Assembly (NCBI RefSeq): GCF_900185715.1
Contig: NZ_FYAS01000016.1
Span: 124,001-188,000 of the forward strand
Source of the DNA: Allobosea sp. CS1GBMeth4
GTDB taxonomy: Bacteria > Pseudomonadota > Alphaproteobacteria > Rhizobiales > Beijerinckiaceae
Length of the DNA: 64,000 bases
Direction of reading: 5' to 3'
Part shown: positions 28,438 to 37,618 of the stretch, in pieces
How positions within the stretch are numbered: the stretch's first letter is position 1
Layout of the letters: every line of letters begins with the position of its first letter
Position numbers and translations under genes: made by a program
Notes under the pieces: generated by a model
Database searches by the model: none
Told to the model about the DNA's origin: nothing
Seen by the model: the letters and a program-made list of their open reading frames with translations, nothing else

Positions 28438-30024
28438 ATGAAACGTCGTCAGTTCCTGCAGGGCACGGCCGCCGCCGCCCTGTTCGCGCCAGCGCTGGCG
28501 CGCGAGGCCTCGGCGCAGGCGCCGAGCCCAACCGTGCTCAGGATGGCGCCGCAGGCGAACCTCACCTCGCTCGATCCGATCTGGACCACCGCAACCGTGA
28601 CCAACAATCACGGCTATTACGTCTTCGACACGCTCTATGGCGGCGATCTCAACCTGAAGCCGCAGCCGCAGATGGCCGAGGGCCACGAGGTTTCGGCGGA
28701 CGGCAAGGTCTGGAAGATCAGGCTGCGCGAGGGCCTCGCCTTCCATGACGGCCAGCCGGTCCGCTCGGTCGACTGCATCGAGAGCCTGAAGCGCTGGGGC
28801 CAGCGCGACCCTTACGGCCAGCTGCTGCTCAAGGCGGTCGAAGCCTGGAACGCCCCGGACGAGCGCACCATCGAGATCAGGCTGACCCGGGCCTTCCCGA
28901 TGATGCTCGACTGCCTGGCCAAGGCCGACAACCCGCCCTTCATCATGCCCCAGCGCCTGGCCAAGACCGACGCGACCAAGCAGGTCACCGAGATGATCGG
29001 TTCGGGCCCCTACAAGTTCGTCGCCGGCGAATATGTCACCGGCAGCCGCGTCGTCTACGAGAAGAACGAGGCCTACAAGCCGCGCAGCGAGCCGCCGAGC
29101 CGCAATGCCGGCGGCAAGGTCGCCCACTTCAAGCGCGTCGAGTGGCCGATCCTGCCCGACCCGGCGACGGCCGCGGCGGCCCTGACCAAGGGCGAGATCG
29201 ACTGGTGGGAGCGCCCGCTCGCCGATCTGCAGCCCCTGCTCGCCCGCAGCCCCGACATCACCCGCGAGGTCATCGACAAGAACGGCCGCGGCGCGATCAT
29301 GCGGCTGAACCATCTCCAGCCGCCGTTCAACAATCCGAAGGTCCGCGCCGCCATCCGCCTCGCCGTCAACCAGGAAGATTATATGCGGGCGAGCCAGGGC
29401 GACGACACCACGGCCTGGCAGCTCTGCCGGAATCTCTGGTGGCGCGGCACCCCCTACTACACCGGCGAGATCGAGGACCTGATGCCGCAGAGCCTCGACA
29501 AGGCCAAGGCGGCGCTGAAGGACTCAGGCTACAATGGCGAGAAGGTCGTGATCATCAATCCGACCGACTTCCCCGATATCGGCCCGCTCGGCGACGTCAC
29601 CTACGAGCTGCTGAAGTCGCTCGGCATGAATGTCGAGATGATGGCCAGCGACTGGGGCACGGTGATCCAGCGCCGCAACAGCCGCGAGCCGGTCGAGAAG
29701 GGCGGCTGGAGCATCTTTCACACCACCGGCGCGGCGGTCGGCTGGGGCAACCCGGCTTTGTCCAATCTCGTCCGCGGTCCGGGCGAGAAGGGCTGGTTCG
29801 GCTGGTGGACCAACGCCAAGGCGGAGGAACTCGCCGAGCAGTGGCTCTACGCGCCGGACGAGGCCAGGCAGAAGGAGGTCGCGGTCGCGCTCGGGCGCCT
29901 GGCGCTGGAGGAATGCGCCACGATCCCGCTCGGCCAGTTCGTCATCAAGACCGCCTACCGCAAGAGCCTGACCGGCATGCTGCCGGGCTCGGCGCCCTAT
30001 CCCTGGGGCCTGAAGCGGGTGTAG
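28438..30024 (+). CDS. Family-5 ABC substrate-binding protein with a Tat-type signal
   Basis: A 528-residue SBP. The N-terminus KRRQFLQGTAAAALFAPALA fits a twin-arginine signal, so it may be exported folded. Family motifs are LTSLDPIWTT, LREGLAFHDGQPV and GSGPYKFVAGEY. The C-terminal AYRKSLTGML matches the truncated SBP at 1-312, suggesting one subfamily. No permease or ATPase gene is within 8 kb on either side, so it is an orphan SBP between an amidase and a convergent GGT. GAGGGGAAGATC precedes the ATG. Confidence 0.91.
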   Translation: MKRRQFLQGTAAAALFAPALAREASAQAPSPTVLRMAPQANLTSLDPIWTTATVTNNHGYYVFDTLYGGDLNLKPQPQMAEGHEVSADGKVWKIRLREGLAFHDGQPVRSVDCIESLKRWGQRDPYGQLLLKAVEAWNAPDERTIEIRLTRAFPMMLDCLAKADNPPFIMPQRLAKTDATKQVTEMIGSGPYKFVAGEYVTGSRVVYEKNEAYKPRSEPPSRNAGGKVAHFKRVEWPILPDPATAAAALTKGEIDWWERPLADLQPLLARSPDITREVIDKNGRGAIMRLNHLQPPFNNPKVRAAIRLAVNQEDYMRASQGDDTTAWQLCRNLWWRGTPYYTGEIEDLMPQSLDKAKAALKDSGYNGEKVVIINPTDFPDIGPLGDVTYELLKSLGMNVEMMASDWGTVIQRRNSREPVEKGGWSIFHTTGAAVGWGNPALSNLVRGPGEKGWFGWWTNAKAEELAEQWLYAPDEARQKEVAVALGRLALEECATIPLGQFVIKTAYRKSLTGMLPGSAPYPWGLKRV

Positions 30025-30032
30025 CGCTCCGC

Positions 30033-30074
30033 CGTCATGCTCGGGCGGCGCGCTGCGCCGACCCGAGCATGACG
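30033..30074. terminator. Bidirectional hairpin terminator-like element
   Basis: Perfect 13-bp arms CGTCATGCTCGGG (30033-30045) and complement (30062-30074), plus an inner CGGCG/CGCCG stem, in the 54-nt gap between convergent SBP and GGT genes. No strong T-run on either side. Confidence 0.65.
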
Positions 30075-30078
30075 AATG

Positions 30079-31716
30079 CTACGACGCCGCCACGGCCGCC
30101 GACCAGGGCGAGGCGGCGTCGCTGATGCCGTCCTGTTCCCCTTGCCCGGCCCGCACCATGTTCGGGCAGGCGAAGTTGAGCGGCAACACGCCGTGCTCGA
30201 CCACGCTCAGCGGGCCGGCGGCGGCGAGCGCGGCGAGCGTGCCCTCCGGCAGGCGCGCATCGGCGCTCGTGCCATCCGGTCCGGAGACGTCGATGCGCGG
30301 CTGATGCGCGGCATCCTCCAGGCTCATGCCGCAATCGAGGGTGAAGGCCAGCATCTGGTAGACGCTGGCGAGGATGCGCCGCCCGCCCGAGGCGCCCGCT
30401 CCATAGCGCGGAACGCCGCCGTCGGCCGGCGTCACCACCACGGGACACATGTTGCAGAGCGGGCGCGCGCCCGGCGCGATCGCATTGGCGCTGCCGGGGC
30501 GCGGATCGAACCACATCATCCCGTTGTTCATCAGCACCCCGGTCTCGGGCAGGACGAGACGGCTGCCCATCGACGAGAGAAGGGTCGTCGTCAGCGCGAC
30601 GATGGTGCCCTCGCCATCGACCACCGTCAGATGCGTCGTGCAGGTCTCGGCCGGCTCCTTGGCCATCTGTGCCGCGCCCAGCCCCGAGAGCCGGCTGGCA
30701 TAGGCTTCGCGCATCACCTGCGAGAGCTTGACGAACCAGGCCGAATCCGGCCCGCCCGCCGGCGGCGGGCTGCCGGCCATGCCCTCGACCACCGCCTGCA
30801 GGGTCGGCGCCGCCGTCAGGCCTCCGGCGGTATGGATGCGGTGCGTGCCGCGCCAGTCGATCACCGGCGCCTCGCGCACACTCGCCCGGCAATCGGCCAG
30901 ATCCTGCGCGTCGACCACGCCGCCGGCCCTGGCGATGTCGGCGGCCAGCCGCGCCGCCAGCTCGCCGCGATAGAAATCGTCGAGCCCCGCCCTGGCGAGA
31001 TGCTCGAGCGTCGCGCCGAGATTGCCGAGCCTCATGAAGCCCGGCACGCCCTGATAGGGCGGCACCGGCGGCAGCCCGTCCGGCAGGTAGATGCGGGCAC
31101 TTTCCTCGTAGAGCCGCAGGATCGAGGCTGAGGAAGCGATCTTCAGCGTCGTGTACCAGTCCTGCGCCAGGCCGCGCTTCGCCAGGCCGATCGCCGGCTG
31201 GAGCAGCTCGGAGACCGGCATGCTCGTCCCGAACCTGTCCTTCAGCGTGGCGTAACCCGCGACGGAGGACGGGATGCAGAACGAGAGCGGGCCATGGATG
31301 TTGCGGTCGCCGACGACGCCGGGCCAGGCGAAGAAATCGAGCTTCATCTCGCCGGTCAGCGGATAATCGGCAGGATCGGCCCGCCGGGACGCGACCGGGC
31401 CGAAATCGACGACCTGCGCCCGGCTTTCGCCTGCCTTCAGCACGACGCCGAAGCCGATGCCGCCGAGGCCGCTGTTCCAGGGCTCGACCGCGGCCAGTGC
31501 GAAAGCGGTCGCCACCGCGGCGTCGGCGGCGTTGCCTCCCGCCGCGAGGATCGCCGCGCCGGCCGCGGCCGCCTCGTGGTTCTGCGAGACGACGATGCCG
31601 TTGCGGCCGCGCGCCGAAGGCTTGGTCAGGCTCCAGTTCTGGGTGCGGTAGGCGCGGGCGCGGTGCGGTTCGGCGATGGTCATGACGGTCTCGTGCAGGG
31701 CGGTGACGACCGTCAT
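30079..31716 (-). CDS. Gamma-glutamyltransferase-family Ntn hydrolase, cytoplasmic type (GGT copy 3)
   Basis: 545 residues from the ATG at 31716; a GTG at 31743 and an ATG at 31683 are alternatives and no clear Shine-Dalgarno decides. GGT motifs: AAGGNAADAAVATAFALA, GLGGIGFG, and CTTHLTVVD with the predicted nucleophile Thr360. Small-subunit motifs are SSMGSRL and NNGMMWFDPRPGSANAIAPG. No signal peptide. It is convergent with the orphan SBP at 28438. The sequence is divergent from copies 1 and 2, so these are not recent duplicates. Confidence 0.88.
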   Translation of the reverse strand: MTVVTALHETVMTIAEPHRARAYRTQNWSLTKPSARGRNGIVVSQNHEAAAAGAAILAAGGNAADAAVATAFALAAVEPWNSGLGGIGFGVVLKAGESRAQVVDFGPVASRRADPADYPLTGEMKLDFFAWPGVVGDRNIHGPLSFCIPSSVAGYATLKDRFGTSMPVSELLQPAIGLAKRGLAQDWYTTLKIASSASILRLYEESARIYLPDGLPPVPPYQGVPGFMRLGNLGATLEHLARAGLDDFYRGELAARLAADIARAGGVVDAQDLADCRASVREAPVIDWRGTHRIHTAGGLTAAPTLQAVVEGMAGSPPPAGGPDSAWFVKLSQVMREAYASRLSGLGAAQMAKEPAETCTTHLTVVDGEGTIVALTTTLLSSMGSRLVLPETGVLMNNGMMWFDPRPGSANAIAPGARPLCNMCPVVVTPADGGVPRYGAGASGGRRILASVYQMLAFTLDCGMSLEDAAHQPRIDVSGPDGTSADARLPEGTLAALAAAGPLSVVEHGVLPLNFACPNMVRAGQGEQDGISDAASPWSAAVAAS

Positions 31717-31813
31717 CGTGGCACGCCGTTCCGGGGAGGTCACGGGCCGGCGATGCGGGACGGGGCCGCGCCTTGCGCCGGTCTGGCCGGGCGCCGGCCG
31801 GCCGCGGTCCCTG

Positions 31814-31926
31814 GAGCCGGATCCGATCGGATTGACTCAATCTGATCGGTGAATCCGGCTCTCACTTTTAGCCTGGAGACCGTTTTACCGATCAGCTTGC
31901 GGTGCAAGCTGATCGGAACGGGCTCT
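31814..31926. repeat. Intergenic palindromic element, family G
   Basis: Two stems. An imperfect GAGCCGGAT...ATCCGGCTC palindrome with GATTGACTCAATC at its centre is at 31814-31860. A perfect 13-bp hairpin with arms 31888-31900 and 31904-31916 (CCGATCAGCTTGC and complement, loop GGT) follows. It lies between the EEP-family gene and the GGT gene, both on the minus strand. Confidence 0.7.
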
Positions 31927-32761
31927 AATGCGCCTGGCGATCCTCGCCGGGCAAATGCACCATCGCCTTGATCGGCAGATGGTCGGAGGCGAGCCGCGAC
32001 AAGTCGGTGTCGTGCAGATCGACCTGCGCGATCGTCTCGGCCGGATAGGCGACGATGCGGTCGAGCGCCCAGATCGGGAAGCGCGAGGGGAAGCTCGGGA
32101 TCGCCGCCTGCAGCGGCCCGAATTTCGGTGCCAGCCCGTGCAGGCTCGACTTCTTGCCGACGCGCCACTCGTTCAGGTCGCCCATCAGGAAGATCGGCCG
32201 GCCATCGGTCGGCTTCGAGGCGGAGATCAGCGTTTCGACCTGGCGCGAGCGCGAATGGCGCAGCAGGCCGAGATGCGCGGCGACCACCCGGATCGAGGCG
32301 CCGCGCACGGTCAGGTCCGCGATCAGCGCGCCGCGCGGCTCGACACCGGGCAGCACGAGCTGCCGGGTCGCCGTGACGGCGCCGTCGCGGAAGAGCACGA
32401 CGTTGCCGTGCCAGCCATGGCCCTGCCAGACGCTCTGCACCGGCACCGGCGTCAGCCCGGTCCGGCGCTCGAGGCGGGTGAGGTCGAGCAGCCCGGCGCG
32501 TTCGCCGAAGCGCTGATCGGCCTCCTGCAGCGCTACCACGTCGGCATCGATCTGCCTGAGCACCTCGATGATCCGGTCCGGGTCGAAGCGGCGGTCGCGT
32601 CCCACGGCCTTGTGGATGTTGTAGGAGGCGATCCTCAGCTCGGCAGCCGGCGGCACGCTCGCCACGGCCTTGTGGCCGACGGTCTCGCGCGTCCAGCTCG
32701 ATATCTGCGGCGGGCGCAGCGCCCTGATCCGGCGCAGACCGCGCCCTTCGAACTCCAGCAT
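31925..32761 (-). CDS. Endonuclease/exonuclease/phosphatase (EEP) family protein
   Basis: A 278-residue protein of the DNase I-like EEP superfamily: metal-dependent phosphodiesterases acting on DNA, inositol phosphates or phospholipids. Motifs in order are IASYNIHK (Asn), VVALQEAD (metal Glu), VVAAHLGL, FLMGDLNEW (Asp/Asn) and LASDHLPI (catalytic Asp-His). No signal peptide or membrane anchor is evident. Its neighbours give no functional clue. The substrate is not predictable. Confidence 0.87.
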   Translation of the reverse strand: MLEFEGRGLRRIRALRPPQISSWTRETVGHKAVASVPPAAELRIASYNIHKAVGRDRRFDPDRIIEVLRQIDADVVALQEADQRFGERAGLLDLTRLERRTGLTPVPVQSVWQGHGWHGNVVLFRDGAVTATRQLVLPGVEPRGALIADLTVRGASIRVVAAHLGLLRHSRSRQVETLISASKPTDGRPIFLMGDLNEWRVGKKSSLHGLAPKFGPLQAAIPSFPSRFPIWALDRIVAYPAETIAQVDLHDTDLSRLASDHLPIKAMVHLPGEDRQAH

Positions 32762-32996
32762 CCGGCCGGCATCTCCAATCGTTCGCCCCCGCTCGCTAGC
32801 AAGAGCCCTGCCATGATCAATTCCTGACGCACTTTGCGGTTCGATCGGCCGAGGGCGAACGACTCGCGCGGAACAGCGTTAGCGGAAAGTTCCGGCCGGT
32901 GCAGCCCTTCGAAAGACGGGTCGCCGCCGCGCGATCGCCGTCGCGATGGCGACGGCGGGCGGCCGCTTTCTTGCCCCGCCCGCCGAACGCGCGCCG

Positions 32997-34253
32997 CTAC
33001 GTCGCGGCGGCAGGATCGGCGACCGGCTGGACCGCCTCGGCTGCCGCGGGATTGCGCACCAGGCGAGGCGCGGTTGCATCGAGCAGCGGCAGTGCCGCGG
33101 CGCCGAGCGCTGCCGTGAACTGCCCCGTCGTGCCGCGCTGGACCCGCGGAACCGAACGCTCGCCGCCTCTGGCGACGGCGAGCGGCAGCGGCGCAGCCGC
33201 CGCGATCAGCGCGTCGATGACGCTGTCGGGCAGGGCGCCGCCGAGCACGATCGTCTCCGGGTCGAACAGGCTCTCCAGCATGGCGAGCACCGGCGTGAGC
33301 AGGGCGCCGGCCTGCGCGATCCAGCCCAGCACCGCCGGATGGCCCTCCGCCTGGAGCCTGGCGATGCCGGCGGCGTCGACCGGCCCGATACCGGCCAGGC
33401 GCAGCGCCTCCTGCAGCGCCGGCGGCGAGACATAGCGCTCGAGGCAGCCCCGGCGGCCGCAGACGCAGGGCAGGCCCTGCGGAACCGCCGGGAGATGGCC
33501 GATCTCGCCGGCATTGCCGAAGGCGCCGCGATAGGGCTCGCCGTCGAGCATCAGCCCGAGCCCGAGCCCGAGCCCGAAATAGACCAGGCAGACATGCCGC
33601 AGATTGCGGCCGACGCCGTAGAGATGCTCGCCGACGGCCGCCGCCGTCGCGTCGTTCTCGATCGTCACCGGGGTGCCGAGCGCCGCGCTCATCAGTGCCG
33701 TCACGTCCTGGCCGGTCCAGCCCGGCAAGGCGGTCGAGCCCACGGTGAGCGTGCCCTGGAAGTCGAAGGGACCCGGCATCACCACGCCGCAGCCGAGCAG
33801 GCGCTCCGGGATATCCGCCCCGGCCCGCACCTGCGCCAGTTCCTGCGCCGCGACCATCTGCACCGCCTCGACCGCCAGGTCCGGCAGCGGCGCGACGCGG
33901 CGCGCCCTGACCTCGCCGGCGAGGTCGACCAGCACGGTGGTGACATGGTCGGCGGCGATCTCCATGCCGGCCGTGACGCCGCCGGCGGCGTTGAGCGCGA
34001 AGTCGACCGGGGGCTGGCCGCGCGCCGTGCGCCGGCGGCCGAGCTCGACGAGGAAGCCCTCCTCCAGCAATTCGGCGACGATGTTGGAGACTGCCTGCGC
34101 CGTCAGCCGGGTCAGGTTGGCGATGTCGGAGCGACCGAGCCGGCCATGCTGGCGCAAGGTCTCCAGCACGACCCGCCGGTTATGCCGGCGCGCCCGCTCG
34201 GGATTGGTCCCGAGGGCTGCGCTGTGGGCGGCTGGCGGCTTGCGATGCGGCAT
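32997..34253 (-). CDS. ROK-family transcriptional repressor (NagC/XylR type)
   Basis: A 418-residue ROK regulator. An N-terminal winged helix (VVLETLRQHGRLGRSDIANLT, about residues 24-75) is fused to a sugar-kinase-like ROK domain with NDA (in IENDATAAAVGEH), GEIGH and the zinc motif CVCGRRGCLE. The kinase phosphate motif at the domain start is degenerate (GVTAGMEIA), which favours a sensor over an active kinase. It is divergent from the SBP-permease-lyase-kinase-SIS operon and is its likely repressor. Upstream in-frame starts run into the operator region and are not preferred. Confidence 0.88.
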   Translation of the reverse strand: MPHRKPPAAHSAALGTNPERARRHNRRVVLETLRQHGRLGRSDIANLTRLTAQAVSNIVAELLEEGFLVELGRRRTARGQPPVDFALNAAGGVTAGMEIAADHVTTVLVDLAGEVRARRVAPLPDLAVEAVQMVAAQELAQVRAGADIPERLLGCGVVMPGPFDFQGTLTVGSTALPGWTGQDVTALMSAALGTPVTIENDATAAAVGEHLYGVGRNLRHVCLVYFGLGLGLGLMLDGEPYRGAFGNAGEIGHLPAVPQGLPCVCGRRGCLERYVSPPALQEALRLAGIGPVDAAGIARLQAEGHPAVLGWIAQAGALLTPVLAMLESLFDPETIVLGGALPDSVIDALIAAAAPLPLAVARGGERSVPRVQRGTTGQFTAALGAAALPLLDATAPRLVRNPAAAEAVQPVADPAAAT

Positions 34254-34295
34254 CGGGAGGCTCGGCTCTGTCTCGGCCCACAGGCTGCGACGGCG

Positions 34296-34320
34296 ATTAA
34301 TCCAACTCAAGTGAATTAAT
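34296..34320. promoter_or_regulatory. Candidate ROK operator and adjoining -35 box
   Basis: An imperfect 25-bp palindrome with perfect ATTAAT/ATTAAT ends, AT-rich in a GC-rich genome and typical of NagC/XylR-type sites. TTGACA at 34324-34329 directly follows and is a good -35 for the sugar operon; the -10 (AAGCAT at 34347) is weak. Repression by the divergent ROK protein is inferred. Confidence 0.5.
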
Positions 34321-34423
34321 TGGTTGACAGCCGCGGGCCGCCGGCAAAGCATGGCGCGGGATGTCCGGCCGGCCGGGAGCCGATGCAGGCGGGCGTCGCA
34401 ACCAGACGGGGGAGGTAGAGATC

Positions 34424-35683
34424 ATGCGCGGCCTTCGCGGATTGTTCCTGGGCCTGGCGATGTCGGTCGGCGCGATCGCCGGAGCCCGCGCCCAGGCGGT
34501 CGAGATCGAGTATTGGCAATACGTGTTCGACGCCCGCATCAAGGCGATGAACGAGCTGATCAAGCGCTTCGAGGCCGCCAACCCGACCATCAAGGTCAAG
34601 CACACCACCTTCCCCTATGCCGACTACCAGACCAAGATCGCCGCGGCGGCGCCGGCCGGCCAGGGTCCCGACGTGGTCCAGCTCTTCTATGGCTGGGTCG
34701 ACAACTTCATCGCCGGCAAGGTCATCCGGCCGCTGCCGCGCGACGCCTTCCCGCCCGAGATGATCGAGAAGGAATTCTACCCGATCGTCTCGGCGATGAA
34801 GCGCGAGGGCGAGTATTACGGCCTGCCGACGGCGGTGCGCTCGCTGGCACTGTTCTACAACAAGAAGATCTTCCAGGAGGCCGGCCTCGATCCGGCCAAG
34901 CCGCCGAAGACGCTCGACGAGTACCTCGATGCCGCGAAGAAGGCGACGAAGCGCGACGGCGCCGGCAACATGCTGCAGGCCGGCGTGACGCTCGACATGC
35001 CCGGCCAGGACTATCATTGGTGGCGCGAGGTGCTGCTGCGCCAGATGGGCGGCAAGCCCTATTCCGATGACAACAGGACCGTCGCCTATGACAGCGAGGC
35101 CGGCGCCAGGTCGCTCGCCTGGTATGCCGACCTCCAGCGCGTCCACAAGGTCGGGCTCGCCGGCTTCATGGACGAGGGCCAGGCCGCCTTCCGCGCCGGC
35201 CGCGCCGCCATGACGATCGACGGCTCCTTCCGCCTCGGCGCCTTCGGCGGCATCAAGAATTTCGAATGGGGCGTCGCCGAGCTGCCGGCCGGCCCGGACG
35301 GGACGAAGTCCAACTTCGCCAGCTACTGGGTCAACGCCATCACCACCAAGCCTTCGGGCGAGAAGCTGGAGGCGGCAAAGAAGTTCATGGCCTTCGTCAC
35401 CTCGCCCGAGGCGATGCAGCTCTGGCTGGAGTCCGTCGGCGAGTTGCCGGCGCGCAAGGCGGTGGCCGAGACCGAGAAGAACCTCGGCCACCCGGTCTAC
35501 GGGCCGTTCCTGAAGGCGCTGAACTACTCGCAGGCGACGGTCTTCGTCGACGAGATGCCGCAGCGCCAGGTCATCCTCGACATGGCCAACCGCGTGCTGC
35601 TCCAGAACCAGGAGCCGAAGGCGGCACTCGCCGAGGCGGCCAAGGCCGAGCAGGCGATCCTCGACCGCTTCTACAAGAAGTGA
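34424..35683 (+). CDS. Family-1 (sugar-type) ABC substrate-binding protein
   Basis: A 419-residue periplasmic SBP of the MalE/UgpB-like family. Signal peptide residues 1-24 (ending ARAQA). Motifs are FEAANPTIKVKHTTFPYADYQTKI, GQGPDVVQLFYGW and YGLPTAVRSLALFYNKKIF. It opens the ROK-controlled operon; GGGGGAGG lies 8 nt before the ATG. The sugar-type family and downstream kinase/SIS genes point to a sugar or sugar-conjugate ligand. Confidence 0.93.
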   Translation: MRGLRGLFLGLAMSVGAIAGARAQAVEIEYWQYVFDARIKAMNELIKRFEAANPTIKVKHTTFPYADYQTKIAAAAPAGQGPDVVQLFYGWVDNFIAGKVIRPLPRDAFPPEMIEKEFYPIVSAMKREGEYYGLPTAVRSLALFYNKKIFQEAGLDPAKPPKTLDEYLDAAKKATKRDGAGNMLQAGVTLDMPGQDYHWWREVLLRQMGGKPYSDDNRTVAYDSEAGARSLAWYADLQRVHKVGLAGFMDEGQAAFRAGRAAMTIDGSFRLGAFGGIKNFEWGVAELPAGPDGTKSNFASYWVNAITTKPSGEKLEAAKKFMAFVTSPEAMQLWLESVGELPARKAVAETEKNLGHPVYGPFLKALNYSQATVFVDEMPQRQVILDMANRVLLQNQEPKAALAEAAKAEQAILDRFYKK

Positions 35684-35702
35684 GACCTGTCGGGATCAAT
35701 AC

Positions 35703-35807
35703 CGTCATTCCGGACAAGCAGCGACAGCCGCGCAGCTCCGGAATCCAGCGTAGCGCGCAGCCCTATGATGGATTCCGGGCCTCCGCTTCGCTCCGCCCGG
35801 AATGACG
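35703..35807. repeat. Intergenic palindromic element, family D copy 1
   Basis: Outer arms CGTCATTCCGG (35703-35713) and complement (35797-35807), plus internal TCCGGAATCCA/TGGATTCCGG arms. It sits between the SBP and first permease gene of one operon. Relatives at 47781-47879 and a fragment at 45221. Confidence 0.85.
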
Positions 35808-35835
35808 GGCGGATGGATCAACGGACCTCGCGCAG

Positions 35836-36771
35836 ATGAGCCTCTCGACACAGGACGACAGGGCGCAAGGCCGCCTCTGGCACGGCCTCAGCCTGCGGCA
35901 GAAGCAGGTGGCCTGGGCCTGGGCCTTCCTCGCCGTGCCGATCCTGTTCTACGGGCTGATCCGGTTCTATCCGACTCTCGAGGCCTTCGTGATCTCGACG
36001 ACGAAGTGGAACCTGATGACGCCGCCGAGCTTCGTCGGGCTGGCGAATTTCGAGCGCCTGCTCGCCGATCCGGTGTTCTGGAAGGTGTTCGGCAACACCT
36101 TCCTCTACCTCGTCATCGGCACGCCGCTCAGCCTCATCCTCGCCTTCGTCATCGCCTATCATCTCGACCGCGTCCGCTTCATGCACGGCTTCATCCGGGC
36201 GCTGTATTTCCTGCCCTTCCTGACCACGGCGGCGGCGATGGCCTGGGTCTGGCGCTGGTTCTACCAGCCGGTGCCGATCGGCCTGTTCAACAATCTGCTC
36301 GCCGGCTTCGGCATCGCCCAGCAACCCTTCCTGCGTTCGACCACGCAGGCGCTGCCGGCGGTGCTGGCGCCGGCGATCTGGGCCGGCCTCGGCTTCCAGG
36401 TCGTGATCTTCCTCGCCGGCCTGCGCGCCATCCCGACGACCTATTACGAGGCGGCGCGCATCGACGGCCTCCCCGATCTCGCCATCCTCAGGAAGATCAC
36501 GCTGCCGCTGCTCAAGCCGACGATCATCTTCCTCGTCGTCTTCTCATCGATCGGGTTCCTGCGGATCTTCGATCAGGTCTACAACATGACCAGCCAGACC
36601 AGCAGCGATCCGGGCGGGCCGCTGAACGCGACCAAGCCGCTGGTGCTGATGATCTACCAGACCGCCTTCTCCTCCTTCGACATGGGCTATGCCGCGGCGC
36701 AGACCGTCGTGCTCTTCCTCGTCCTGCTCTGCGTCTCGCTGCTGCAGCTGCGCCTGCTGAGGGACCGCTGA
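35836..36771 (+). CDS. Sugar ABC permease (UgpA/MalF-like)
   Basis: A 311-residue inner-membrane permease with six predicted helices. The coupling loop EAARIDGLPDLAILRKITLPLLKP is the classical EAA motif that docks the ATPase. The Shine-Dalgarno before the ATG is weak, perhaps because a large palindrome lies just upstream. Its stop overlaps the next start by one base. Confidence 0.92.
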   Translation: MSLSTQDDRAQGRLWHGLSLRQKQVAWAWAFLAVPILFYGLIRFYPTLEAFVISTTKWNLMTPPSFVGLANFERLLADPVFWKVFGNTFLYLVIGTPLSLILAFVIAYHLDRVRFMHGFIRALYFLPFLTTAAAMAWVWRWFYQPVPIGLFNNLLAGFGIAQQPFLRSTTQALPAVLAPAIWAGLGFQVVIFLAGLRAIPTTYYEAARIDGLPDLAILRKITLPLLKPTIIFLVVFSSIGFLRIFDQVYNMTSQTSSDPGGPLNATKPLVLMIYQTAFSSFDMGYAAAQTVVLFLVLLCVSLLQLRLLRDR

Positions 36772-37613
36772 TGAGCGCGACAGCCTCGCCGCTCTCCGGG
36801 CGGATCGAGCCCGGCCGCATCCTCGCCTGGCTGCTGCTGTTCGGCGGCGGCCTGATCATGGTGACGCCGCTCGCCTTCATGTTCGCGACCTCGCTGAAGG
36901 ATTCCTCCGAGATCTACGATCTCGCCTTCTTCCCGGCGCATCCGACGCTCGACAACTACGTCGCCGTTCTCTCGGACGGCCGTTTCCTGCGCTGGTTCGC
37001 CAACTCCTTCGGCATCGCGACAGCGGTGACGCTCTCCAACGTCTTCTTCGACAGCCTGGTCGGCTACACCCTGGCGAAGTTCCAGTTCCGCGGGCGCTAT
37101 CTCGTCTTCGTCGCCATCCTCTCGACGCTGATGATTCCGACCGAGATGCTGGTCATCCCCTGGTACGTCATGGCCAAGAACTTCGGCTGGCTCGACAGCT
37201 ATTGGGGCATCATGTTCCCCGGCATGATGACCGCCTTCGGCACCTTCCTGATGAAGCAGTTCTTCGAGACGGTGCCGAACGATTTCCTCGAAGCCGCCCG
37301 CGTCGACGGGCTCGGCGAGTTCGCGATCTTCTGGCGCATCGCCATGCCGCTGGTGACGCCGGCGCTGTCCGCGCTCGCGATCTTCACCTTCCTCAGCAAC
37401 TGGACGGCCTTCATCTGGCCGCTGATCGTGACGACGAGCAAGGAACTCTACACGCTCCCCGTCGGACTCACGAGCTTCGCCGTCGAGGCGCAGGTGCAAT
37501 GGGAGCTGATCATGACGGGCGCGGCGCTGGCGACCCTGCCGACGCTCACCGTCTTCCTGCTGCTGCAGCGCTACATCGTCCGCGGCGTCGTGCTCGCCGG
37601 ATTGAAGGGATGA
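36771..37613 (+). CDS. Sugar ABC permease (UgpE/MalG-like)
   Basis: A 280-residue permease, partner of the preceding gene. EAA loop EAARVDGLGEFAIFWRIAMPLVTP and the MalG-type SNWTAFIWPL and VRGVVLAGLKG ends are visible. Translationally coupled (TGATG) with UgpA-like and overlapping or abutting the lyase gene. Confidence 0.93.
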   Translation: MSATASPLSGRIEPGRILAWLLLFGGGLIMVTPLAFMFATSLKDSSEIYDLAFFPAHPTLDNYVAVLSDGRFLRWFANSFGIATAVTLSNVFFDSLVGYTLAKFQFRGRYLVFVAILSTLMIPTEMLVIPWYVMAKNFGWLDSYWGIMFPGMMTAFGTFLMKQFFETVPNDFLEAARVDGLGEFAIFWRIAMPLVTPALSALAIFTFLSNWTAFIWPLIVTTSKELYTLPVGLTSFAVEAQVQWELIMTGAALATLPTLTVFLLLQRYIVRGVVLAGLKG

Positions 37614-37618
37614 GTTCG

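Noticed and set aside
32762-32996. Short open frames between the EEP and ROK genes
   Set aside because: GC-biased frames without ribosome sites or similarity; this 235-nt gap shows no supportable gene.
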